A stretch of DNA of 64,000 bases from Nemania diffusa (GCA_038501195.1 JBBPUQ010000006.1:3906001-3970000), one strand, 5' to 3'; positions 27,275 through 40,475 are shown, numbered from the stretch's first letter. Numbers and translations are program-made. The notes: generated from the sequence alone by a model not told the origin.

Positions 27275-30200
27275 ATGAAATGGAATCCGACTTTTAAACT
27301 CCTCCTAAGAGCCTCAAGTTGCCATCACATTATACGCTATTCTGGCACTATGGAAGCCCACGACATCGACCACAACCCATCCTGCCTCGGTGGTGACCCT
27401 CACGATGATAATATTGCGGATCCCATTTTGCATTATTTCGGCTGTCTTGAAGCTTGGGAGCGTGGCTCCTTCTTCGACCGAACATCGTCATTCTGGGCTC
27501 GTCAGGTCGAAAACCTCGTCAATTCCGGGGTTCCCCGTCCTGAAGCAGAAGCTAAAGTATATGAAAAGCTAGAAGCATGGAAAAATTCTTGTTTCAGCGA
27601 GATTCGGCGTTTATCGCTTATATTCAGTGCCCTCGCCAAAGATAAAAACCAATCCCACTTACTGACACATTTAGCTTCGTGCCGAGATATGTGGCAATCA
27701 TCAATTGAATACAAGTCAAATATTGAACATGTGCGCGAGTGGCGAGCTCATAAAAACCTGCGAAATGGAGTTGCTATCGAACCGCTCCCGGCGGCTACAA
27801 AAGAGCTTAGTCCAGATGATGTTCCAATCTCCATAATGGCGTTTGAAGATGGTGCGGCTCACGATATTCAGTATCCGCATGTAGAGGGAACATTTCCAGA
27901 TCAGAGTATCACTATGAGCAATCTAGTTCACAGAGGGCCCAAGGAAAACCCCGGGCTATTAAAGTCGATCAAGGATAAAAGTACGCCTGGGATAACTTGG
28001 TTTCATGTGCCATCAAACAACATGACGGTAAGCCTGCTATATCAACGAAATACAAATTAGTTAAACTGATAAAGTTGGTATATTAGTGGGTTGAAGTAAG
28101 TTACATTCCGCTCAAATCTTCGTATGTCGGACATTAACTCGTATAGGAGGTCATAGCATGTTACTATGGAGAGGAGCGACCAGACAAAAATCAGATGCGC
28201 TATGCCGATGAAACTTCGCAGGCCGCAAGACTTCTACAAGAAGCTTTCTGGAGGGGGCAGCAGTATGGAGATGCGGCCAAGCCGAGGTCTCGTTTCATGC
28301 GACCCTTCTGTGATGTCCTTACTCTTAGTAAGTTTTTAAAATTAGTTGCGGAAAGTAGCGAGAAATTGACAAGATGCGAAGACCGCAGTCGCCAAGAAAC
28401 TGGGAGCCCAAATATCGTCCTGTTTGTAAGTATCCTGTCTATACCGGCGTGAGATTGAGAATGAATAACTGAGGCTAACATGTTAGGCCCCATTCCTTCA
28501 TTGGGAAACTTCAAGACAGCTAACCTTGTTCACACGGAAAATCGAAAAAAGCGTAGCTGCCAACGCAGCTCGCCGACGACGAAAAGCAGACCAAGATAGG
28601 CAAGAACGGCGGAGGGGAAGAGGAGGTCTCCACAAGAGTGAGGCTTCATATTTGCAGCGTTTACTGGAGGGTGATTTCGAAATACGGCAGAGGCAGAGCT
28701 TTAGACTGAGGCTCTCTACTCTTCCAAGCGTCTTTCACGCCTTGGTTAAGCCTAAGGGGAAATATTATCGAAGCGAACACCCTTTAGGTCAATATCTCCT
28801 TCACGCTGCACGGCTATACGAAGAACTGCACAACTATCAAGACAGTTCGTTGATCCAAAAATACCTCTTCGCCGATGCCCCCATTCACACACGACGAACC
28901 TTAGATCAGGGATATTAGTAAGTGGAGGCCCGGATCTTTCTGCTCTTAGTTTGATGCATACCATCATATAAGTTTCACTTATTGTTACAACTGTACATCA
29001 AGACTTACGTATACCCTGAAACCCTCCGTTGAAGATTCCTAGAGGTAAAACTACTAACATTTGATACTGAAGCACAACTCTCCAGACTACTCGACCACAA
29101 GATCGGGACCAAGTAGTCTACAGAGCCACAACTACACCCGAATTATCGTATCATGAGTTCGATCATTCCAAGGGTCAATGGACGTGCCCTGTGTATAATC
29201 ACGCGACAGAGGAATGTGCTGGATGCCGCGAGAACATCCGGAGGCTCTCACGGATGGTAATGGTCGACCAGCTGTGGATGTGGGTTCTCGACCAGAAAAC
29301 CATAATCACATGTTTCCCCAAGCGGTACGGAGTACACGGCCGTGATCCTTCTGGCGTATTTGAGGCAGTACAGAAACGACTAGACCGGGGCAGACAAGTC
29401 CACTCCGTGTTTGAGATCGCACACACTATTCTTGATGAATGTTCTAACACCTTCTTTGATCGTATGAAGGACTCGACCGCTCAGCCTCAAGTTCTGGACA
29501 TATTTTCTGAAGCTATCCGAGACGTGGTATGAGATGATCCTACTACTCCCTAAAAGGTTTCCCACCCCCTTTTTTTGATATATTGCTAAGGTGGTTCATA
29601 AAAGTCTCGAAAGCAGGCGCTAGAGTCGCAACGTTTATGGGCCTGGATCGATAGCGCAAGACGCATAAATCGCCAACAAGATGCGCACCGGAATCTAGAT
29701 ATACCGGCCTGGAAAATGAGTGCCGAAGGCGACCTCGAACGAGAGATTCAGGACATCGTCGAAGAATTAGAGATCATGATATCTCTCAACAAGACACAGT
29801 CAGACTTGTACTTGAAGTTCATGCATCATGCTTCAAAGGCTATGAACGGCAACAGAACTCCCGGACTGGGTCCAAACACTCCGATCGGGCTGGACAGCGG
29901 CGGAATCCAGCTTGATGCGACAACCCTAATGACCAAGGTCAAAGGTCGGATTGACTACCTGGAATCGTTGCTAAAAACTGCATCTAACGCAGCTAAGCTG
30001 GTAAGTGCTTATAGCGGATCTGTTGGATATATGATTAACTCTCAGCGTAATTATAGGTTAAAGACCTGTCACAGCTCCGGCAGCAACAAGACAGCGTTAT
30101 CCAAGCCCTGCAATCTATTAAACTATCACTGGATTCGATAGATCAGGGACGAACTCTCATGGTGTTTACTGTCGTTACCATTATATTCGTAAGTCATCAT

Positions 30201-30676
30201 ACCGTAACCATCGGACAACCACTTACTCGTCGTTTGTTTTACACAATGCTTTACTCAATAAACGTTCTTGGTCTCTGTTAATGTTTATTCCAGTCACCTC
30301 TCTCTTTCCTCTCGAGTATATTCGGCATGAACAATGTGGAGTTTGGCGATGATCAGTGGAAGATTGCTGACCAGCTGAAGCTTATATGTAAGTTGACATT
30401 TTAATTCATTTTATTTATTGCTAGTAAAATTCTGACGTGGATCAAGTTTCCATCTCCATCGCTGTGACCGTCTTCGCCTTAGTCTTTGCAAGCAGACATG
30501 TGAGGTCTACAGCTATCTACACAGCCACTGGTATAAGACACTTGGTCTTTACCCTCTCGCGCACAATGCATTACTTCCAGAGCATTGTAGCTTATCATGT
30601 TTCTTGGATCACGCGAATTGGCCGCAGAGGGCGTAATATGTCCTCTGATGAGACTGTGGGACCTCCAGATGTGTGA
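27275..30676 (+). CDS. CorA-like membrane protein (fungal CorA/ankyrin-family Mg2+ transporter relative)
   Basis: Nine exons: 27275-28027, 28087-28095, 28147-28425, 28487-28917, 29073-29526, 29617-30000, 30057-30188, 30294-30387, 30447-30676. The product is about 921 aa, or 896 aa if the methionine at 27350 is used. A long soluble N-terminal part includes WFHVPSNNM, WVEEVIACYYGEERPD, RRTLDQGYYTTLQ and DRDQVVYRATT, then VDQLWMWVLDQKTIITCFPKRYG, DECSNTFFDRMKD and EGDLEREIQDIVEELEIMI, a pattern found in a large family of uncharacterised fungal proteins. Two C-terminal membrane helices follow: FTVVTIIFSPLSFLSSIFGMN, with the CorA signature GMN at about 825-827, and ISIAVTVFALVFA after the last intron. 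CorA proteins form pentameric divalent cation channels; whether this one transports Mg2+ is not shown. A Lys/Arg-rich stretch in exon 4 (NAARRRRKADQDRQERRRGR) may be a nuclear signal or disordered loop. Every exon joins in frame. Confidence 0.85.
28087..28095 (+). other. 9-nt micro-exon of the CorA-like gene
   Basis: Three codons (Trp-Val-Glu) flanked by TATTAG on the left and GTAAGT on the right. Both adjoining introns (59 and 51 bp) are phase 0 and have good donors. Including it restores the expected WVE-EVIACYYGE continuity; skipping it keeps frame but drops the conserved tryptophan. Confidence 0.7.
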
Positions 30677-31035
30677 ATCCTTTAGCATCATATAGCCCGC
30701 TGGACTATACACAGACATTGAATCAGCAACTCTACACGAGCCTACTTTCACTTCTTTGGTAAATATAGGTAATTTGTACGGAAGGGGAAAGGTCTCTCTA
30801 ATATCCCTCAATCTAATTATAGTACCCTCTAAAGAGTTTGAGATATAGCTGAGTGCCTCGTAGCTAGAGTTTCTAATATGAAAGTCAGCGTCAAGTTATA
30901 CGCAGGATGTGGCTATATGAATTACGACCCTCTAATCAATATTTATGCGCATGAAGCCACTTGATTGAAAGTTCTATTTATGTTCATTCTTTTCTATATC
31001 TTCTAATATTTACAGAGAAAATTTATATCTAGAGG
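30677..31035. other. convergent 3' intergenic region
   Basis: About 360 AT-leaning bp between the 3' ends of the CorA-like and MFS genes. No gene or distinct terminator structure seen. Confidence 0.5.
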
Positions 31036-32995
31036 CTAGCCCATAAGTTTTTCATCCTCTTCTCCTTCTAGGATAATCTCATGCCCACTCCCTTCATAGA
31101 TAAGGAAGGACGAGGCACAGCCCAAAGCCGCAACACCAGCGACCCCCCACCACGCAGCCCCAACAACACCAGCCTCCAGACTCGCGCCGTACCACCAGCC
31201 GCCGACGACGGGGCCGACGGTGCGGAAGCCGGCCGAGACGCTCTGGCCGAGGCCGTGCACGAGCCCGAGCACGCTGGGGTGCGGGCTGCAGTTGTTGAGG
31301 AGGATGATGCTCGCGGGGAGCGTGACGGTGCGCGCCATGACCTGGAACGTCTGGACGACGGTCATGAAGGTCCAGACGACGACGCCCGAGGCGGGCCTCG
31401 GCGACGCGGTGGCGGAGGGCAGCACGGCGAGGTAGGGCGCGAGGAAGTACGCGACGGGGAACAGCGCCATGAAGTACCGGAACCCGCGCAGCGTGCCCAG
31501 GCGCGCGTGCACGGGCGGGTAGGCGAAGATCTGGAGGGCCATGCCGATTATGCCGAGGATCGAGGTCGCGAGGCCGACCGTCGCCGCGGGCATGCCGAGG
31601 CCGCCGGTGAACACCCACGGCAGGGACTGCGCGGCGGTTTCGGCGGGCGTGGAGCGGGGGCTGGAGAGGAAGAGGGTCCATAGGTTTGTGAAGGCGCCGA
31701 GCTGGAAGTCGAAGAGTGCTTCGGCGACGAGGGTGAATATTACGTTTCGCGTCCAGACGCGCTTGAACGGGAGGGACCTCCTTGGTCGCTTTAGTGCTGC
31801 TGGTGTGGCGACGACCGGCCTTTTTTCTGAGGGTTCATCCGTTGACGGAGAGTCGGGGCCGTTCATGGTCTCTAGTTTATAGTACCCGTCATCGATTGGC
31901 TTTCGCAGTATGATCGCTTTCAATCGGCGAGCCAAGTCTAGACCAGGGTCGGGCTTGTTGCGCCTCTTGCTCGATGTCTGATGATTGTTAGCGTTAGACG
32001 GCACATTTCGAACTAAATGTCCGTACCTCTTCAAGACCGAGGAAAACAACCAAGCCGGTAATGGTCAGAGTGATTGTATTAATCAAGCTGGGGAGAGCAT
32101 AAGGGTATTTGAAAATCCAATCGAACCCCCAGACAGCTCCCTCGCCGAAGAGCCCAGGCAATGTCAATGCAGGGTCGGCTAGTAAACCACCCATCACTAG
32201 ATATTGGTCAGAATCAATGCTTGGTTTAGCAGTATTTTGCGACAAGAGATACTCACAGGGTCCTAACGTGCTGGCTACGCTGAAGCTAATAGGCAAGATC
32301 AAGAATGCCCTGGACTGGTATTTCCTTTCGACTGTGATTTCGGCGATCATGGTCCGGCTAGAGAGCAGTGTAATATGTTAGTCATTCTCTTCTGAATAAA
32401 CCGATGCGATTAAGCCGCCATCAGATCATACTCACATTATTCCAACCGTGCCATTGATGCCGCCACCTGCAGCACGCCAGAAAGCGGCCGCCCAGAAGCT
32501 AGTCGCAAAACCATACCCTATGCATGATATCGCCGTACCAAAAAGGCCAATAATGAGTACGTTCTTGCGACCACACCAACCCGCGTCCGCCGCCTTGCCC
32601 CATAGAAACGCCGTCAACACCTGCGCTCCGGTGAATGCGCCCTGTAGAAGTCCGGCTTGACTCGAGATCTGCGCGTCGGAGAGGGTGTCGTCGAAGCTCT
32701 TCAGCTGGTAAAATACGTACGCCTGCAACGACGCAACTTGCAAGAAATCCACAAGCCGGGATAGGAATAATATCATTAACTGGTCTTTCCGGGGCAGTGA
32801 CGTCCATGTTACTGGCCCATCGCCTTTCTTCTTCTTCTCAGGCGTTGCGGGAGGCGTCTGAGCCTCGGGATCTTGGAAATGTGTACCCATTTGCTCGAAT
32901 ATATCTGGAGATGGTAGTGATTGTTCACCGTGGGGTAACTGAAGTGATGTCGTCCTCGCGTGGCCTTTTACGGCGCACGATCGGGTCCTGTCCAT
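31036..32995 (-). CDS. major facilitator superfamily transporter
   Basis: Four exons (minus): 32995-32436, 32357-32257, 32196-32027, 31977-31036; introns 78, 60 and 49 bp; 590 aa. A hydrophilic N-terminus (about 1-75) precedes the first helix (ILFLSRLVDFLQVASLQAYV). The MFS motif A between helices 2 and 3 reads GKAADAGWCGRKNVLI. The helices of the N-half are followed by a long cytoplasmic loop with LARRLKAIILRK and a Ser/Pro/Lys-rich section, then six helices of the C-half (for example TVGLATSILGIIGMALQIF, and the GLVHGLGQSVSAGFRTVGPV motif). The layout resembles the fungal/plant group related to yeast YCR023C and ZIF-type facilitators; substrate unknown. The last exon is very GC-rich, again generating false opposite-strand frames. 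It is convergent with the CorA-like gene. Confidence 0.9.
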
Positions 32996-35745
32996 CTTAG
33001 ATAAGAGCCGCAGCGGGAGAGCAATAGCAGGACAAATAAGAGCTAGAGTAGTTACACATGTGAAGTATGGGGCTATAAAACAATATGATACAGACTAATA
33101 AGAGAAGTTCTTAGAAGTCGGCCGCGAGGTGGCAAGCTGATGACGGATAGCGAGGCGTAGCAAGGCTCACATTAGAAAAGACATATGAAACACGTTACGA
33201 CTTGATGGGGGACGCGTCTCTGTAGATGGATAGCCCATGGGTATTATAAATTTGGTATGAAACTAGATAGATGAAAATCTATATTTTGCAAGGGAACAAT
33301 TCGATCGAGCGACTCACCAGATCTCTGCTTGTATGTCCACAGCCCACAACCAACACAGTAAGAGCTCCTCCAGGCCGAAACGGGTGTGGACTGGCCACGG
33401 AAGATTAAGGGATCTTCCATGCTGGTGAACCTGAGAGCCAAGGAACTCTTTGCCAAGACATTGGTCTTATACATACTTATGTACACTACCTGACAAGCTT
33501 ACAAGTAGAACCACGGCCTCCGTCATCGTTTGCAGAAAATCTATTAGCAGCAGAAGGCGGCCGACCCACGAAACATCCCCATCTTGGCGCTAAGGAGCTG
33601 GAGTCTTGCCTAAAATGGACCCGCCACGTGTGCCTGGTCCCCATGATTCAGGCTCTCTCTGGTCGGAGCGCTATCTGGGTATATCGGTGGACAGCGGCGA
33701 AACAACGCTTGAGCAATGACGACGTTCAATCCACTCAGCCACAGGAAGACGTTGTGCACGGAGACAGGGGTGTTCTGTACCTATTCTGTGGTGACATCTC
33801 GGCTACCGTTGTCTGTTTTGCATCCTTGCCTGTATGTGCATTGGACCGGGATACCTACCTAATAATAGGTAGCGTAGGTACCTGCTGTAGGTAGTGTAGA
33901 AGTTAGTGTTGATAGCTGATAATGTTTTGAAGCCAATTGAGCTGCAAGCAGCCGTCTATGGCAGATTATGCTCTCTCTTGCTCCCCCCTATGTTATGTAA
34001 CGATGTCGGGACCATTATCTTCATTGGCCTGACCACCAAACATTGAGCAGTGTCGGTCCGATAGTGCATCGTCACCGTACTGTATGTAGATCACGTTGAG
34101 ACCAGTCTAATATCCTAAAGCTTCACATGAACGCGTGTCATTCCTGCAGCTTGGGTCATACTGGTATGACCTAAGCCAATACACGGAGTCAGAGTTGCAA
34201 CGGCCCGTTGCAGCGATGCACTAGATAAGCGGTTCCTTGCTAAATAGGCTAGACGCATCTACAAATTTTGTGAAGTATAGTGAATACAATGAATGTACTT
34301 GGACTCTTACGCAGTAGAGTCTTGTGAAGCACTATCTAACGTACCAGTGGTTTTTACTCCTTTCCTAGTTAAGAGCTGATATATCTATAAAGGTATCACA
34401 ACACAGCCTAGGCGCTCCTTACAGCCTATACATACCTAGAAAGGCTTTCCTAGAGTGCATACTATCTAGTATAAGTAGGTCACTCTCGAGACTAGAGAGG
34501 CTAGAAATCTATAGTCTGTATGTCAAGAAAGTAAAAGGAGTAAAGTAGACATGGAGATCGAGCCATAGTCCCACTAGCTTACGCGCCCAGACCGGTAGTG
34601 TCTTCTGGGCAAAGCTTGAATAAAATAGCAGTGATCAGCAGCGATCAGAACCGATACCGACTACCGTCCCCGCGGTTCGGCTCTCGGTCATCATTGGTTG
34701 TTTGCTCTGTTTGGGGTTACCCGACCGATGTGACAGGTTACCTGCATACCTGGGTATGCACTCGCGGCTTGGCAACATTCGGAAATGATGATCATCAGTG
34801 AGGATGGGCGTATGAGCGTGCAAAATAGATGGCTTCAGTCTAATCTGATTCTTTCTTCGACCGATAAAGAACCGTTATTAACCACCCGTGGAAGGTCAAT
34901 TTGTGGCTGTTGATCTGATGATCTTGACTATAGGGTAACTGCCGTAATAATAAGATGGAAAACTCGCAACCCCGCTATGCTATATATATTTCACTCGCGA
35001 ATTCCGTCTTTTTTCTGTATATAAGCAATAATATTTACATAGTTTTATATTTTCAACTTGCGCTGTAGCCGGCGAAAGGTTCTTTGTCAGATCTGCCAAT
35101 GCATACCTCCACTTACATGCAGGCCTTAATAGGCTCCTATTGATGGTGCCGAAACGCGAGACAGATCAGATATCGGCGGGCGGAGACGGGTATTATAGTC
35201 TAAGAGTTGATCTTCACATGTGCATTCTGAACTTCGGCCCTAGAAAGCCATGGCAACGGTAGTTCCGTAGCAATGAGATATTTGATTCGCGGATAATCAA
35301 ATCATAAATGTGTTTGCCCATGAAGATCTCCGGTGCGATTGCTTCACTACTGCAGAAGCGGAAGTACCTACACAGATCGGCAGGGAGTTGCAGGGGATTT
35401 ACACAAGAATACAGATGCAGCCCGGTTAACGAAGACCAGCCACGCGCAACTGAAATCTACACATTTTGGATTATAGAATCGCATTGGCTGAAACCCCTTA
35501 ATAGTTGTTGCAGCTTTCCATATATGACGTTACGGTGAGCGAGAATAGTTCAGCCACGATGATGCCTTAGCTGTGTAATAATGTGTATTAAGTAGGGATA
35601 ACGAAGTTTATTTATGCATGCCAAGATTGGCGCTCGCGAAAAAGGTCTAAATCGAAGAGCCTCCAAGTATTACCCGCCAAATTCCCCGAACGCCGTACCC
35701 AAAAGTGCAATATCCTTTCTAGATAGTATCATTTTGCTTGAAATC
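32996..35745. other. long gene-free interval
   Basis: About 2.75 kb with no supported gene. The left end is the MFS gene's 5' region. TAGGTA/TACCTA motifs cluster at 33852-33893 (four copies or more). The right third is AT-rich (for example 34975-35060). Short open frames on both strands lack ATG context and splice structure. Confidence 0.45.
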
Positions 35746-36711
35746 TCATGAAAATGTCGAGTTTTGAACATAGAAGACCAAAAATAGCACGAGGAGGACC
35801 AGCCCAAGAATCTCTAACCATTGCAATGCCACGTTGTACATCTGATTGCGGTTTCTCCGGCGCGATCGTGAGATGAAGTCGGAGTTGTCGTTTACGTTAG
35901 GGAAAGGTGTGTCCTTTGGCACTGGGATGTCGAGGAATTTGCATAGTGGCTCCCACCCATCCTGGACACGGTATTCGAGGAGTCTCTCAGGGGGTACCAT
36001 CTTCTTCACTTCAGCAAAGTGTCGTGTAAATACCTCCTTGCCGCGGTTCGGGAAGTCGCCCTCAAAGAAGGTGTCGAAGAATTTCTTGAGCATCGGGTAG
36101 TACATCTTGGCTGCCCAGCTAAAGTTCGACAGCATGCGGAGCTCGGGGTCTGTTGCACGCCACCAGACCGTCTTCATGGTCGAAGCATGCCATGAGTCAA
36201 CGTCTCGGGTGGCCATGATGACCTTGGCCTCAGGATACGCCTCGATAAGTTCCTTGGCGAATGCGCATGCCGGCCAATCGCAGACGGCTTGGGAACCGCC
36301 AAGTAGCTTGTCCCAGTCCTTTCGAGTGAACTCTCCGACACCGTCATACTTGGCTCGCAAAGCATCCATCCAAAGTAGTGCATCTGGCGGGTTCTCTATG
36401 GAACAATTCATCATATGGTAGGTGTCGAGAAATCCAAGTTGCTTCATGGCAGCTCGCATTGCTATATCGCAGGACAAACGTATTAGTGAGAGAGCTCAGT
36501 CAATCGCAAAGTAACGATGTTTTCGTAACGACATATCTATATCAAATATACAGTATAAGACAGTTTACTTACAAGCAGTACCTGTGCGACCTGGTGCTAG
36601 AAGCAGAGCCCTCATGGGCACTGTTCGTGTGCATTGCCGGCGATCGATATCCGTATCATTTGTAAAGATGTCCGTAGCGGGCTTCTTGGTGTATCTATCG
36701 GCATATGACAT
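35746..36711 (-). CDS. sulfotransferase-family protein with C-terminal membrane anchor
   Basis: Two exons (minus): 36711-36573 and 36461-35746; one 111-bp intron; 284 aa. The intron falls within the P-loop-like 5'-phosphosulfate binding motif: APGRTGTA in exon 1 joined to S-MRAAMKQLGF in exon 2 (about 39-56). Further family marks are VCDWPACAFAKELIEAYPEA and MATRDVDSWHAST (RD at about 132-133, the 3'-phosphate binding region). A hydrophobic helix at about 259-279 (LEILGLVLLVLFLVFYV) ends the protein, suggesting a tail-anchored or lumen-facing enzyme. This PF17784-type family is widespread and expanded in filamentous fungi, often next to secondary-metabolism genes; actual sulfotransfer by PAPS is unproven for most members. 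No such cluster is evident here. It stands isolated, with over 2.7 kb free on the left and 3.7 kb on the right. Confidence 0.88.
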
Positions 36712-39700
36712 GTTGGGCAGGCGAAAGGATGGTAGTGCAGTGAATCCAATAAGAGCAGGCGAGTGAAGTAGCTAAAGACTACTTCAAGAAATATGCGAAA
36801 GGGGAATCTTAAATGGGTATATACAAATGCAAAAGACTCTTGACAACTTGTTAAAGAGTGACGGTTGATATGTTGATCAACGAGCATGTAAAGGGGGAGG
36901 AGTGATAAATAAGTAAGTGGCCGTAGACGGAGGGATGCTACCTATACAAGTAGAAAGTGACTAGAAACACCAAAGATATTTCCGATTGATAACCCTATCC
37001 TTGACCGTGCCATCTCATGTGTCCTAAAGAGGAGGATCCTTACTAGTTTCGCTACATCTTTTATGTGTTCGCGGATCGAACTGTGTACCGGTACACAAAC
37101 AGCAGTACTGGATTCGTCAAGAGCAACGGCCAATACAACACACTTAGCTGTGGGGCCGTTTCAGATCTTCGCTCTATATTAAACAAAATCGAGCCCGCTA
37201 GGTTATAATCCATAATGTCTTTTAGTCTCTAGACTAGGTAGAATGTGCCACGAGAGGCTTGCGTGTAAGCTAAGCATGCCACCAGTCAGAAACCGATCAT
37301 GTCGCATCTGTATACATTTCTTCTGGCCTTCGACTATTCAATGGACATGGTTCTGAATCATGCATGTGTGGGCCTGGCGGTAACGATAGTAGTTGAAAGC
37401 GAGTTCGTTGAATATTACGCGTCTGGTTGTAGATTTTCTTCATGACGTGGGAAGACTTGGTTCCAACCTGGTGGAGGGACTTAGTATCCCGTTGTGACTC
37501 CACTCTCTACACACGCCGGGAATTAGTGTATTTAGCGAGCAGAATTTGCCCAAGTATACACTGACTTGAACAAGTGAAAAGAAAATACATTCACAGAAAG
37601 TAATAGCTATAATGGCAAGAATCGGACACAGGCATCTAACTGGCTTACAGTTGAAGACTTCTTAAGCTTTAATTCATAATGTACTGCAGTGTATTTGGTA
37701 TCTGTATATTATATACTGGAAAGGTGTTACTGCCGTAACAGGTTTAGTTTTAGCTTTCAATAGAACCTAATAAAAAAAGACCGCGTTGCTACATGTAGTA
37801 TACTTGATTAGACGGCTGAAGAATAAGTGACGCGGCAGCACTAATTTTAATAAATCATCACCCGCAATAAACGCCTAGGTTTCTCTATTGAAGAGCGCTA
37901 TAATCTGGAGTTTATCATTCTGATATGATACAGCAATATAAACGCAAGTTATAGAGGCTGTGCATATCCTTGTTGTATGTATATACATAAGAAACATTTG
38001 AAAACATCCTGAGCAAGTTTGATGCCAAGACACTATAGCCACTTACATGACTGGCGAACGATGGTATATGCAGCCAAGAAACGATCACTACTAACCGCGT
38101 AATCGCTTATCAAACGCCCTGACCTCAATCCCTGTTAACCCTTTCAACTTTCATTTACTACTCCTCTTCGTTTTGCGCTCACCGGTCGGCCCAAGTGTAT
38201 GTAGGACCATGCTCTATTATAGTTAGAGGACTTACGGATAGCGACTAGGTATACTCGTCAGCCTTTGGCGGCGGCTTTTAAATGATTTAGACAACTCCAA
38301 ATTGACAGTCGTTGTTTAGGCCACTCCAAGTGCCTTAGGATTGGCGATGTGGACACTTCGACAAAGGGTAATTAATGAAGATCGAATAGTATTGCAACAC
38401 CCACCTTGACGATTACAACATATGATGCGATCCATTCCTCATCTGTACAATAAAACTCGGGGATCGTCGATGGGGTTTAATTCAAGGATCCTGGGCTTCT
38501 GCTCAACGTCGAATCTTCGTCTTCAACTTCACCTTCCCCTTTTGAGGTCCACACAATGAACATAGCATATCATACTGCATGTGGCATCATTACCCACGCC
38601 AGGCCCACGCCTTCCCTACGGCCCTTCAATAACAATCTCGGACACCGTCTCTCCGCCTTGTTTGTTTGCCTGCTCCAAAGAATATCTCGGTGAAAGCCCC
38701 CTTTGGGGGGCCTGGATGTACGACTCCTCGAGATAAGCCCCGAGTGATCAGCTTCTGGGCAAGAAACGGTGATAACACGGCTGTGCGCGACCGCCTTGGT
38801 CAGCAAAATAGAGCCTTGAAATGCTCCTGATTGATGCTAAGGATTATAATAGCCGAACAGTAACACTTGGCGAATGATTTATCTTGTTACTGCTATACGT
38901 ATACGCGGATGTGCATATAATAAGAGGCATATCATCTTGAAGTTACCAGTAGATATACAGTGTGATTGCATAGTTGAAGCATCATTTAACATTGCACAAA
39001 ATCTTGCATAGAATTATTCAAATGTCCCTAAACGCGTTTATTACAGCTCTCGGCATCTAGAAAGACGAAAGAAGGAGTGGGAGTTGGATCTGTCGGACTA
39101 CACGATAGCGATAGCGAGAGGTTGATAGAAAAACTGATCGCCCATACATCTGTCGAGTAATATAAGCATACTATCATACCGAGCCGTTATCACCGTTAAT
39201 AGGTACATACCATATGTACTTGAAACGTCCATTTTGAGAATGCCGGGATCCTGAGGGATTGACATGTTCCAGTGTGCATTTTCGGACCCACGGCGTTGGC
39301 ATGATAGTTGCGCAAGAGCTGACGTAGGACAACGCCTCGAGCGAATAACATCCGCTACGCGCCGACGGCGCCGCCTCCCCGGATATACCAGTACACAATT
39401 TCCATCCCTCCCCGGTTCTCGCACAGTTCATCTATTTCCCGCCCGTCCCAACTCCACTGATATGCGACGGGGGTTGGCAGTTAGTTAGGGGGGGGGAGGC
39501 CATGCGCGAAATCTGCACAATTCTGGCGCCTCTGCAACGGTTCGGATGCGTAGGCTTTTTGTGAAGCAATCAGCTTTGAGCCACAAGTGGTGGTGCATAC
39601 TCAGCTCTCCGGCCTCTCTCGCAGTCCGTCCCAAGTTATGAAACATTTAGAGGCCTCAGCGGGTCGTTGAGCTGAAGCGAAATGATATACTTCACTCAGC

Positions 39701-40475
39701 CTCGCGTTAGCATTGTATAATGGTTCCGGGGCAATGGTTTGTTTACTGGGCGTCGTGGCTTCATGGGCGATGGACAACGGTCTGCGACGTTCAACCTCGT
39801 CGATCACATACTAATTTTAGATAGGTTTTCAACATTTGCTTGTGATCTGAAACGCGATGTAAGTAGGCCATTTGAGTAAGCCTTCATTTGATTGAGGTCA
39901 TCATCTACTGAGCGATATGGGAACAAGTATAGGTACGTTACAAGCTCTCCCTTAATGCAAGCGTAGTCGCCTTGTTCAATCGCAGCTAGTTTAGGTCGGA
40001 GTAATAGCTCCGAGCTAGCGTTGAAAACAAAAGTATCTAATTACCTTCAAAGCTTCTATAGGAGTCTAACTGCTCAGTGGCATGTTTTCTTTTGGCTTAC
40101 CTAGAATGTGGTTCTCTTTCCACGATGGTCTAAGGTAGATATCTAATCGCCGTCCCATGTTCGTGGGGGCTACCCTGTAGTGACCCTTCCCCAACCACAT
40201 TAGCGTTCAAACAATGTAAGACCAAGTAACCCGGGTTATAAGATCATTTTGACCACCCCCATTACTTGCAGTGCTTGTAGTGCACGAACAAGTAGATATA
40301 TAACGTGTGCTTATCATGAGGCACCCACCACTCACATCAAATCGAAGGGCTGTACCGTGCCGTATCAGCTACCAAAATAGTATTTGGATTCGTCTTCATA
40401 AAATGCATCGCATTCTAGTCTAGTTAATAGAACCGGAAATCGAGAGATCTAGGTGACCAAGAATCCTAGCACAGC
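36712..40475. other. longest gene-free interval outside the AT block
   Basis: About 3.75 kb between the sulfotransferase-family gene and the SDR. I find no supported gene. A GC-richer island at about 39240-39480 has overlapping open frames on both strands but none has a recognisable domain; it might be a decayed exon. The remainder is AT-leaning. Confidence 0.4.

Noticed and set aside
30388..30460. suspected frameshift before the last membrane helix of the CorA-like protein
   Set aside because: Splicing 30387 to 30447 gives in-frame KLIF-SISIAVTVF; the first impression came from miscounting a run of three Ts.
31081..31683. 200-codon open frame on the plus strand, and a minus-strand frame in another phase
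   Set aside because: Both are shadows of the GC-rich last exon of the MFS gene.
39098..39431. overlapping minus-strand frames of 85 and 108 codons
   Set aside because: They compete in different phases with no family resemblance; kept only as a composition anomaly in the findings.
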